Source: an uncultured Hoeflea sp. (lineage in GTDB: Bacteria; Pseudomonadota; Alphaproteobacteria; Rhizobiales; Rhizobiaceae). From it: a DNA stretch of 64,000 nt. The stretch covers positions 744,001-808,000 of the forward strand of contig NZ_CANMVK010000002.1 of NCBI RefSeq assembly GCF_947501405.1, in the 5' to 3' direction. This document shows, piece after piece, positions 37,331 through 45,889 of this stretch (its first letter is position 1; each line of letters begins with the position of its first letter). The position numbers and the translations under genes are program-made. The notes under the pieces were generated by a model, which had not been told where the DNA came from, did not search any database, and saw only the letters and a list, made by a program, of their open reading frames with translations.

Positions 37331-37360
37331 AAAAAAGCCGGGGATTTGCCCCGGTTTTTT
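37331..37360 (+). terminator. Rho-independent terminator of the xyl-type operon
   Basis: CCGGGG-ATTTG-CCCCGG forms a 6-bp GC stem, preceded by six A and followed by six T, 10 bp after the ATPase stop. The A- and T-runs extend the stem. This is a textbook intrinsic terminator. Confidence 0.9.
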
Positions 37361-37486
37361 ACTTTTTGAGGGAAATCCTGCCTGATTTATGCCGGTTTCA
37401 TGGCCGATAGAGCGCATTCTAAACACATGATGTAACGCCGCTCACAGCTATTTTACCGGAAGATCAAAAATATTTTGCCGCTTCTA

Positions 37487-37514
37487 TTGCAATGCAGCAT
37501 TTTCTGCCCCATAT
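37487..37514 (+). promoter_or_regulatory. Weak candidate promoter for the predicted sRNA
   Basis: TTGCAA and CCATAT are separated by 16 bases, and the predicted start at about 37522 would begin just before the first sRNA hairpin. The match to sigma-70 is modest. The upstream sequence from 37361 is AT-richer than its surroundings, which fits a promoter region. Confidence 0.3.
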
Positions 37515-37521
37515 CCAAATC

Positions 37522-37669
37522 AACGCCAAGCCGAACCACTCCTCCTCCCAGTTCGGCCTGGCAGTCGTCGGAGCAAATTGAACCGGGATCCTCCTCCCAA
37601 GCACCGGTTCGAAGGCTTCGACATAGTACAAGCGCCTGTCGGGTTTCACCCGGCAGGCGTTTTGTTTTT
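37522..37669 (+). ncRNA. Trans-acting sRNA of alpha-r14/NfeR1 type (predicted)
   Basis: Three successive hairpins are visible. Hairpin 1 (37530-37557) has the stem GCCGAAC/GTTCGGC and a loop with CCTCCTCCC. Hairpin 2 (37580-37610) has the stem GAACCGG/CCGGTTC and a loop with the same CCTCCTCCC. Hairpin 3 is an intrinsic terminator. Two stem-loops displaying an anti-Shine-Dalgarno CCUCCUCCC, plus a terminator, is the architecture described for the rhizobial alpha-r14 family, whose Sinorhizobium member NfeR1 regulates transporter mRNAs. No protein-coding frame of note overlaps. The 5' end is a guess from a weak promoter; the 3' end follows the terminator. A role pairing with ribosome sites is known for the family and inferred here. 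Confidence 0.75.
37633..37669 (+). terminator. Intrinsic terminator of the predicted sRNA
   Basis: CGCCTGTCGGGT and ACCCGGCAGGCG form a 12-bp stem with one T-G wobble and a 3-base loop, followed by TTTTGTTTTT. No protein gene ends just upstream and the xyl operon already has its own terminator, so this one implies a separate transcript. Confidence 0.85.
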
Positions 37670-37757
37670 GGGGTTCCGGCTAGGCGGATCGCTCCGCAGC
37701 GGGTGCTGAGCGATCACACCGGATGCAGCCCGGCCAGCCATTTCCCGGCGAGCCATT

Positions 37758-38645
37758 TCATTGCGGATAGAAGGCGGCCTTGTGTTCCTGGGCGATCATC
37801 GAGATGTGATCGGCGACCGTGCGCACCCGCGCCAGATCACGAGCCGATTCATGATAGACCATATAGTAGGAGCGCTCGATGCGGTGCTCGGGCAATACTC
37901 GCACCAGATCCGGATCGAGCCCGGCAATGTAATCATGCAGCACGGCAATGCCCGCGCCAGAGCGCACGGCTTCGGTCTGTCCGGTAGCGCTGGAAATCTC
38001 GAACCGCGCCTCCCAGTTGCGCAGGATCTCGCGGGTGAAATGCAGCGAGGGCGAAAAGATCAGGTCTTCGACATAGCTGATCAGCCGATGATCCTTGAGC
38101 TGCTCGGTGTTTTGCGGCGCGCCATAGGCCTCGAGATAGGCGCGCGAGGCGTAAAGCGACAGCGAATAATCCACCAGCTTGCGCGCCACCAGCCGGCCTT
38201 CAGCGGGCCGCTCCACGGTAATGGCGATGTCGGCCTCGCGCTGCGGAAGCGAAAAGCTGCGCGGCACCGGCACCAGTTGCAGCCGCAGCTCCGGATGCCG
38301 GGCGGTCAGGGATCCGAGTCGCGGCGCCAGAAACGACACGCCGAAACCGTCCGGCGCGCCGATCCGCACCGTTCCGGAGATGGCGCTGTCGGTGCGGCCC
38401 AGATTGGCCTGGGCAGCCAGCATTTCGGCCTCGATGCGTTCGGCATGGGCCAGAAACGCCTCGCCCTCGCCGGTCAGCCCGCAGCCATTGGTGCGGCGTA
38501 CGATCAGTTGTGCATCAAGCGCGGTCTCCAGCGAGGTGATTCGCCGCGCCGCCGTGGCATGGTTGATTCCCAGCCGCCGTGCCGCCGCCAGGATTTGCCC
38601 GGCGCGCGCGACCGCGAGAAACACCCTGATATCGTCCCAGTTCAT
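37758..38645 (-). CDS. LysR-family transcriptional regulator
   Basis: A 295-residue LysR protein starting MNWDDIRVFLAVARAGQ; the 89-codon extension in the ORF track is spacer. The helix-turn-helix is ILAAARRLGINHATAARRITSLE. The effector domain is of the CrgA-like type with SGTVRIGAPDGFGV. It lies 128 bp downstream of the aldehyde dehydrogenase gene on the same strand, so it may be the last gene of the polyamine operon or an independent unit. Its target is not evident. Confidence 0.88.
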   Translation of the reverse strand: MNWDDIRVFLAVARAGQILAAARRLGINHATAARRITSLETALDAQLIVRRTNGCGLTGEGEAFLAHAERIEAEMLAAQANLGRTDSAISGTVRIGAPDGFGVSFLAPRLGSLTARHPELRLQLVPVPRSFSLPQREADIAITVERPAEGRLVARKLVDYSLSLYASRAYLEAYGAPQNTEQLKDHRLISYVEDLIFSPSLHFTREILRNWEARFEISSATGQTEAVRSGAGIAVLHDYIAGLDPDLVRVLPEHRIERSYYMVYHESARDLARVRTVADHISMIAQEHKAAFYPQ

Positions 38646-38773
38646 ACCGGCTCCGCTCAGCGCGTCATGGTGGTTCAACGCACTCAAACGGTATTGCGGC
38701 ATTGGCTCTGGACGGTCAAGCGGCGACCAGGAGACGGCCAGGCGCCCGGGGCTTCGGGTGGCGCCCGCCCGGC

Positions 38774-40201
38774 TCAGCCGTGGGCAATCATCACGTGGCG
38801 TACGGCGGTGTAATCCTCCAGCGCATAAAGCGACATGTCCTTGCCGTAGCCCGATTGTTTGATGCCGCCATGCGGCATCTCGTTGACCAGCATGAAGTGG
38901 GTGTTGATCCACGTGCAGCCATATTGCAGCCGCGCTGCGCAGGCCATTGCTTTCGACACATCCCTGGTCCAGACCGAGGAGGCGAGGCCGTACTCGGAAT
39001 CATTGGCCCAGCCGATGGCTTCCTCCGCATCGGAAAACCGTGTCACCGACACCACCGGACCGAACACTTCGCGGCGCACGATCTCGTCGGATTGAAGCGC
39101 ACCGGCAATCACCGTCGGCTGGTAGTAAAAGCCTGAGCCGTCACCGGGCTTGCCGCCGGTTGTGATCTCCATGTGTTTCATTTCCGAGGCGCGTTCGACA
39201 AAACTTGCCACACGGTCACGCTGCCGCCTGGAAATCAGCGGGCCAATCTCGTTTTCCGCATCGTCGCCCTGGTCGTATTTGATGGTTGAAACCGCGCTGG
39301 AAAGCTCGGCCACCAGCTTGTCGTGGATTTTGGGCGCGGCGTAAATCCGGCAGGCGGCGGTGCAGTCCTGTCCGGCATTGTAGTATCCGAAGGCGCGCAG
39401 GCCTTCGACCACGGCGTCGAGATCGGCATCGTCGAACACGATCACCGGGGCCTTGCCGCCAAGCTCGAGATGCGTGCGCTTGACCGATTTGGCCGCCGCC
39501 TGGAGCACCTTCTTGCCAGTGGCGACATCGCCGGTGATCGAAATCATCTGCACCTTGGGGTGATTGATCAGCGCGTTGCCGACGCTTTCGCCGCGGCCCA
39601 GGATCACATTGACCACCCCCTCGGGCAGCACATCGGCCATCACCCTTGCGAGCTTCAGCGCCGACAACGGGGTCTGTTCGGATGGCTTGAACACCACCGT
39701 GTTGCCGCCGCCGATCGCCGGCGCCAGTTTCCAGGCCATCATCATCAGCGGATAGTTCCAGGGCGCAATCGAGGCGACCACGCCAATCGGATCGCGCCGG
39801 GTCATGGACGTATGACCCTCCATGTATTCACCCGCCGCATTACCAGGCATGCAGCGCACGGCGCCGGCGAAAAACCGGTAGCAATCGACGATTGCCGGGA
39901 TCTCGTCATTCTTGACCGCATTGATCGGTTTGCCGCAATTGAGCGCCTCAAGGGCGGCGAAACCGTCAGCTTCCGCCTCGATCCGGTCGGCGATCTTGAG
40001 CAAGTAGCCGGAGCGTTCGGCCGGCGTCGTCCGGGCCCAGGTGGAGAACGCGGCCTCGGCGGCATCCACGGCGGCGTCGATCTGCGCCGCCGAGGCTTCG
40101 GGCAGGTTGAGAACGGTTTCACCGGTGCGCGGATTGAAGATCTGCTCCTCCGCCTCCGTTCCGGTCTCGAAGCGATTGCCGATCAGCATTTGGGTGTCCA
40201 T
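38774..40201 (-). CDS. Aldehyde dehydrogenase, probable gamma-aminobutyraldehyde dehydrogenase
   Basis: A 475-residue NAD-dependent aldehyde dehydrogenase with the catalytic cysteine in GQDCTAACR, the general-base glutamate in HLELGGKAP and [13 protein letters not shown] in the cofactor region. The N-terminus ([12 protein letters not shown]) and overall pattern resemble PatD/Prr, which oxidises 4-aminobutyraldehyde from putrescine to GABA. It follows the polyamine-type importer by 20 bp, which supports this substrate. Betaine-aldehyde or guanidinobutyraldehyde use is also possible, given arginine catabolic genes elsewhere in the window. Confidence 0.85.
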   Translation of the reverse strand: MDTQMLIGNRFETGTEAEEQIFNPRTGETVLNLPEASAAQIDAAVDAAEAAFSTWARTTPAERSGYLLKIADRIEAEADGFAALEALNCGKPINAVKNDEIPAIVDCYRFFAGAVRCMPGNAAGEYMEGHTSMTRRDPIGVVASIAPWNYPLMMMAWKLAPAIGGGNTVVFKPSEQTPLSALKLARVMADVLPEGVVNVILGRGESVGNALINHPKVQMISITGDVATGKKVLQAAAKSVKRTHLELGGKAPVIVFDDADLDAVVEGLRAFGYYNAGQDCTAACRIYAAPKIHDKLVAELSSAVSTIKYDQGDDAENEIGPLISRRQRDRVASFVERASEMKHMEITTGGKPGDGSGFYYQPTVIAGALQSDEIVRREVFGPVVSVTRFSDAEEAIGWANDSEYGLASSVWTRDVSKAMACAARLQYGCTWINTHFMLVNEMPHGGIKQSGYGKDMSLYALEDYTAVRHVMIAHG

Positions 40202-40221
40202 GGCGTGTCTCCCGTAGGTTC

Positions 40222-41037
40222 TTATTTGCCCTGGCCGGAGATCTGGTCTCCGTCCCGGGTCAGGTAGTAGGCGGCGAGGATGGGCAGGAAGGTGACCAGC
40301 ACCACCACCATCGCCACCACATTGGTGACCGGACGCTGGCGCGGCCGCACCAGTTCCTCAAGCATCCAGATCGGCAGCGTGGCCTGCTGTCCGGCGGTAA
40401 AGGTGGTGACGATCACCTCGTCGAAGGACAGCGCAAAGGCGAGCATGCCGCCGGCCAGCAGCGCCGTGCCGATATTGGGCAGGATCACGTGCCGGAAGGT
40501 CTGGAACCCGTCGGCGCCCAGATCCATCGACGCCTCGATCAGCGAGCCCGACATGCGCCGGAACCGGGCGACGGCGTTGTTGTAGACAACGACCACGCAG
40601 AAGGTCGCGTGGCCAAGCACGATGGTCCAGAATGAAAACGGGATCTCGGCGAGATTGAAGGCCGATCTGAGTGAAATGCCGGTAATGATGCCCGGCAGGG
40701 CGATCGGCAGGATCACCAGCAGCGAAATCGCCTCGCGTCCGAAAAACCGGGTCTGTGAAATCGCCGCAGCACACAGCGTTCCCAGCACCAGCGCCACCAC
40801 GGTGGAAATCGAGGCAACCTTGACCGACAGCGTCAGGGCATCCCAAACATCAGGACGGTTCCAGGTCACCGCGAACCATTTCAGCGTCAGCCCCGGCGGC
40901 GGGAACTGATAGCTCTTGTCCTCGGTGGTAAACGCATAGACGAAGATCAGGAGTAGCGGCAAATGCAGGAAGGCGAGACCTGCAGCGGCGGCGATCTTCA
41001 GCCCCATCGGCGTTCGGTTTTGACGGTCAGAGCGCAT
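40222..41037 (-). CDS. Polyamine-type ABC transporter permease (PotC-like)
   Basis: A 271-residue membrane protein beginning [14 protein letters not shown]; the ORF-track extension overlaps the previous gene in another frame and is rejected. It has about six transmembrane helices and the EAA motif [21 protein letters not shown]. It overlaps the PotB-like gene by 11 bp. It forms the second membrane subunit of the importer. Confidence 0.9.
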   Translation of the reverse strand: MRSDRQNRTPMGLKIAAAAGLAFLHLPLLLIFVYAFTTEDKSYQFPPPGLTLKWFAVTWNRPDVWDALTLSVKVASISTVVALVLGTLCAAAISQTRFFGREAISLLVILPIALPGIITGISLRSAFNLAEIPFSFWTIVLGHATFCVVVVYNNAVARFRRMSGSLIEASMDLGADGFQTFRHVILPNIGTALLAGGMLAFALSFDEVIVTTFTAGQQATLPIWMLEELVRPRQRPVTNVVAMVVVLVTFLPILAAYYLTRDGDQISGQGK

Positions 41038-41982
41038 CGAAAGCCCCCGCGCGTTTTGCAAGCCACAGGTAAACGCCCATGATCGCCACCGGCACCACGG
41101 TAAAGGCGGCGGCCAGCGGAATGTTGCCCGCTGTTCCCTGGTGGGCATAAACGGCCATGCCGATGAATCGGTGCGACGTGCCGATGATTTGCGGAATGAT
41201 GTAATCGCCCAAAGTCAGCGAAAACGTAAAGATCGAGCCGGCAATCACGCCGGGCAGTGCCAGCGGCAACAGCACGTTGCGAAAGGTCTGGCCTGGCGAG
41301 GCGCCCAGATCGGCGGACGCTTCCATCAGGTTTGACGGTACCCGCTCAAGCGCTGCCTGCACCGGCAGGATCATGAACGGCAACCAGACATAGACGAACA
41401 CCAGGAACGTCCCTGTCGGGCTGACCGACAGGGAGTTCCCGCCGACGACGGGAAGGGCAAGCCAGCCGTCGAGTAGGAAAGTCAGATGCAGCTTGGCAAA
41501 CAGCCAGTTGAGAATGCCTTCCTTGGCCAGGATCAGCTTCCAGGCGTAGATCTTGACCAGATAGCTCGACCACAAGGGCAGCATCACGCCGAGATAAAAC
41601 ACCGCTTTCCAGCGGCCCTTCGCGTAGCGCGCGGCGAAATAGGCGATCGGAAAGGCGATCACTGCCGCGGCGAGGGTTACCAGCGCAGCCATGGTGACGG
41701 TGCGGATGATGATGTCGAGATTGGAGGGCCTGAGCAGTTCGCCATAGGTCTTGAGCGTGAACTCCCGAACGATCACGCCGGAGAACTCGTCAATGGAAAA
41801 GAAGCTTTGCATCAGCAACGCAAACAGCGAGCCCAGATAGATAACGCCAAGCCACAGCAAGGGCGGCGTCAGCATCAAAAACAACAGCAGCTTCGGATTG
41901 CGCCAGAACGCATCCGACAGCGCGCCGCCAATGCCGCCGCGGCCCGGCAGGATCGCCGAGGGACCGCTTGCCGCGGCCGCCG

Positions 41983-41986
<4 letters not shown>
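41027..41986 (-). CDS. Polyamine-type ABC transporter permease (PotB-like)
   Basis: A 319-residue membrane protein with a cytoplasmic N-terminal tail of about 30 residues and some six transmembrane helices. The EAA motif is [21 protein letters not shown]. The ATG overlaps the stop of the ATPase gene (ATGA). It is the first membrane subunit of the importer. Confidence 0.9.
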
Positions 41987-42972
<986 letters not shown>

Positions 42973-43034
42973 GGAAAGTCCAAATCAGTCTAGCAAACGG
43001 CCGGCCAGGTCAGTCTGGCCACCGACCGGAAAGG

Positions 43035-43113
43035 CAGGGCGTCCCCGCCCTGGGATACAGTCAATCACGGCGGGTGTGCTTCTCCCTCCCCGGCAAAAGG
43101 GGAGGGAGAGAAG
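43035..43113 (-). terminator. Tandem hairpins between binding-protein and ATPase genes
   Basis: CAGGGCG/CGCCCTG (43035-43052) and CTCCCTCCCC/GGGGAGGGAG (43082-43108, extending with a bulge to 43113) are two separate perfect stems. The second resembles the dispersed intergenic palindromes common in Rhizobiales. Without a T-tract they more likely stabilise or attenuate than terminate. Confidence 0.45.
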
Positions 43114-43133
43114 GCCCGCCTCGGGCATCAAAA

Positions 43134-44297
43134 TCAGCGGCCGCCGATGACGCCGATATAGTCCGACACCCAGCGGTAATAGGGCACGCATTCGCCCTGA
43201 CTTTCGCATTTGGACACCGGCGTGGTCCAGAACCGGATGCGTTCGAAATCATCCAGCCCGTTGGCTGTGCAGCCTTCGGCGGTCTGCATGCCGCGCCCGT
43301 CGGTGCAGGCGGCGGGAACCGCGGGGTTAGCGCCAAACCACACCGAGAGATCCGATTGCAGGTTGGAGGCGAGCGAATGCTCCATCCACATATAGGCGCA
43401 ATTGGGATTGGCCGCGTCAACGTGCATCATCGAGGTATCCGCCCAGCCGGTGGCGCCCTCCTCGGGGATCACCGAGGCGACCGATTGATTGTCGGCCTTG
43501 AGCAAATTGACCTGGAATGGCCAGGAACCTGACGCCACCACGCCTTCGTTCTTGAAATCGTCGATCTGGATGAAGGCGTCGTGCCAATAGCGGCCCACCA
43601 GCGTGCGCTGCACGCGCAGCAGGTCGAGCGCCGCGTTGTACTGGTCCTCGTTGAGCTCGTAAGGGCTCTTGATCCCCAGCTCCGGCTGGTGGTGCATCAG
43701 GTACTGGGCTGCGTCTGCGATGTGGATAGGCCCGTCATAGGCCTGAATCCGGCCCTTGTTGGATTGCCCGTCCGGCAAGTCCATTTCCTCAAACACCACA
43801 TTCCACGATGTTGGCGGCGAATCCTTGAAGGCCTCGGTGTTGTACATCAGCACATTAGGGCCCCACATATAGGGCGTGCCGTAATGCACACCGTCGACCG
43901 TGTGCCACGGCGCTTCCTTGAGCCGGTCATCGACCGCCGACCAGGACGGGATCAGATCGATGTTGATCGACTGCACGCGCTTGCCGGCGATCAGTCTGAG
44001 CGAAGCGTCGCCCGAGGCGGTCACCAGGTCGAACCCGCCTTCATTCATCAGCGCCACCATCTCGTCGGATGTGTTGGCGGTCTTGACATTGACCTTGCAG
44101 CCCGAGGCTTCCTCGAATTTGGTTACCCAGTCGAAATTCGGGTCAGTTTCTCCGCGTTCGATGTATCCGGCCCAGGCAACGATGTTGACCTGGCCTTCGC
44201 CGGGGCCGATGTCCGTCTTCATTTCAGCGGTCAAGGCCGGCGCTGTTGCCGAAAGCGCCATTGCCAATGCCGTGCAGCTTTTAAGGATCTTTTTCAT
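43134..44297 (-). CDS. Polyamine-type ABC transporter substrate-binding protein (PotD/PotF-like)
   Basis: A 387-residue periplasmic protein. The start MKKILKSCTALAM is behind GGAGG; the ORF-track extension of 96 codons is spacer. The signal peptide ends near ALTA. PotD-like segments include VNIVAWAGYIERGETDPNFDW, NTSDEMVALMNEGGFDLVTASGD and PYMWGPNVLMYN. Several cysteines in the last 60 residues could form disulfides. Putrescine or a related amine is the likely ligand, judged from the adjacent dehydrogenase. Confidence 0.88.
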   Translation of the reverse strand: MKKILKSCTALAMALSATAPALTAEMKTDIGPGEGQVNIVAWAGYIERGETDPNFDWVTKFEEASGCKVNVKTANTSDEMVALMNEGGFDLVTASGDASLRLIAGKRVQSINIDLIPSWSAVDDRLKEAPWHTVDGVHYGTPYMWGPNVLMYNTEAFKDSPPTSWNVVFEEMDLPDGQSNKGRIQAYDGPIHIADAAQYLMHHQPELGIKSPYELNEDQYNAALDLLRVQRTLVGRYWHDAFIQIDDFKNEGVVASGSWPFQVNLLKADNQSVASVIPEEGATGWADTSMMHVDAANPNCAYMWMEHSLASNLQSDLSVWFGANPAVPAACTDGRGMQTAEGCTANGLDDFERIRFWTTPVSKCESQGECVPYYRWVSDYIGVIGGR

Positions 44298-44389
44298 GTG
44301 TTTGACCTCCCACCAGATGGAGCCGCCAGAATGGCGGCCTGTGTCGGGGGCCAACAGTGATACGTGGGTTTGGTAACCGCAAATTCTTT

Positions 44390-44420
44390 TATCAGAATAG
44401 TGATATCGGTAAAACCGATA
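44390..44420. promoter_or_regulatory. Overlapping dyads with a LysR ATC-N9-GAT box
   Basis: TATCGGT-AAA-ACCGATA (44404-44420) is perfect and contains ATC-N9-GAT, the LysR-family T-N11-A pattern. A second dyad, TATCA-N6-TGATA (44390-44405), overlaps it. They lie between the lysR stop and the binding-protein start, about 95 bp upstream of the latter. Confidence 0.55.
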
Positions 44421-44425
44421 GCAAA

Positions 44426-45334
44426 TCAGCGTTGCCTGACGGCCCGCTGCGCCTGTGACAGGCCGATGAAGTCGCGCGCGCTCGCCGTCAGTTTGCTGCC
44501 GCGCCGCCAGGCCACGCCGACCTGAACCATCGGCAGGCTGCCTGAAACGTCGCGGCTTTCGATGCGATCGCCTTCCAGCGACCACGGCCGGTAGACCAGA
44601 TCGGGCAGCAACGCCACGCCCGCGCCGGTGGCCACCAGCGAGCGCACCGCCTCCACCGACCGTGTGCGAAACGCGATCTTTGGCCGTGAGCCGATGGCGC
44701 TGAGAAGTTTGGCGGTGCTTTCCTCGATCTCATCGATGGTTAGCATGATCACCGGTTCCTCTGCGACATCGGCGACATTGATGCTTTCGGCTGAGACCAG
44801 CTTGTGGCCAAGCGGCAGCCACAGCCGGTAGGGCGAGACTTCCAGGATCTCGGTCTGCAGCGCCATGCGGTTGCGCAGGTTGGAAATCACGATCACCGCG
44901 ACATCGAGCTCGCCGCCGATCAGCAGATGCTCGAGATAGTCGCCATTGTCCTCAATCGCCGACACCGTGACGCCGGGATAGGCGCGGCGGTATCGCGCCA
45001 GAAGGTCCGAGAGCACATAGCCCGCCACCAGCGAGGTGACGCCCAGATTGAGTGTGCCCGTCAGCGTTTCCTTGTCATCGGAGAAGGTTCGCCGCGCATC
45101 CGAAACATCGGATAAAATCTTGGTGGCGTGTCGCAGAAACTGATGGCCCTTGTGGGTGATCGTCAATCCGCGCGAGTGCCGGTCGAACAGGTCCACCCCG
45201 AGATCGCCCTCAAGCTCCTTGATTGCTTCGGTGACCGCCGATTGCGAAATCGACAGGTTCTGGGCAGCACCCGAAACCGTTCCCTGCGCGGCGACGGCGA
45301 CGAAGTATTGCAACTGGCGGATCGTGAAGGCCAT
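44426..45334 (-). CDS. LysR-family regulator, probable controller of the polyamine operon
   Basis: A 302-residue LysR protein. I start at MAFTIRQLQYF because the ORF-track start four codons upstream is a TTG. The helix-turn-helix is GTVSGAAQNLSISQSAVTEAIKELEGDLG and the effector domain follows from about residue 90. It sits directly upstream of the binding-protein gene on the same strand with a LysR box between them, so local control is likely. The inducer is unknown. Confidence 0.9.
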   Translation of the reverse strand: MAFTIRQLQYFVAVAAQGTVSGAAQNLSISQSAVTEAIKELEGDLGVDLFDRHSRGLTITHKGHQFLRHATKILSDVSDARRTFSDDKETLTGTLNLGVTSLVAGYVLSDLLARYRRAYPGVTVSAIEDNGDYLEHLLIGGELDVAVIVISNLRNRMALQTEILEVSPYRLWLPLGHKLVSAESINVADVAEEPVIMLTIDEIEESTAKLLSAIGSRPKIAFRTRSVEAVRSLVATGAGVALLPDLVYRPWSLEGDRIESRDVSGSLPMVQVGVAWRRGSKLTASARDFIGLSQAQRAVRQR

Positions 45335-45457
45335 GGCGCATAACAATCAGCATTCGCCGCGGCTGACAACCGGGATGACCAGTGCGAGGACCGGCAAGAC
45401 CTAAAACCGGACTGGTAGCCTATTGTTCGCCGGTACCGGTCGGCGGCCAAGCCATCG

Positions 45458-45670
45458 TCATGCCTCCAGATGTGCTGTCGTTTCAGGACGGGCGATGAAC
45501 GCCACGGCGTTGCGACCGTTGTCCTGTGCTGACGGAGTGGAAGTGTCGCGCGGCGAGGCCATGATCACGTCGGCCCCGTCGGCGCCGGGAGTGGCGTCGG
45601 TCCTGTCGGCGACGGTCAACGCCGCGGCCAAAGCAAGGACAGAGGCAGCTATGAGAGCGATCATTTTCAT
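45458..45670 (-). CDS. Small exported protein, function unknown
   Basis: A 70-residue frame starting MKMIALIAASVLALAAAL, an apparent signal peptide or single membrane helix, followed by a short polar tail. No cysteine or known domain is present. The longer ORF-track start is less likely because this Met begins the hydrophobic segment directly. The ribosome site is weak. The opposite-strand frame in this stretch looks like a shadow. I call it real mainly on the signal peptide. Confidence 0.4.
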   Translation of the reverse strand: MKMIALIAASVLALAAALTVADRTDATPGADGADVIMASPRDTSTPSAQDNGRNAVAFIARPETTAHLEA

Positions 45671-45889
45671 GCCACACGAATGCCGCAAAGACGGGTTTGG
45701 TCCCGCAACAACGCTGTCATCGACCGCTAAGAACCCCGGGCAGCCGCTGTAGATGCGCCTCAGCACCCTGAATTTCACGCTTTGAACCTGATACGCGATG
45801 CCCTATACCGCTGCCATCTGCCGGGGGCGGGGTTGATTGTTGGCGTTGCCAGATCCTGCCGGCCCGGACCTCACACTTGAAAGACCATT

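Noticed and set aside
37464-37649. 61-codon minus-strand ORF across the sRNA
   Set aside because: The plus-strand hairpins and terminator explain the sequence better, and the frame runs through the hairpin stems.
43079-43114. CRISPR-like or mobile repeat at the CTCCCTCCCC palindrome
   Set aside because: A single inverted repeat with no direct repeats or spacers; it is better explained as an intercistronic hairpin.
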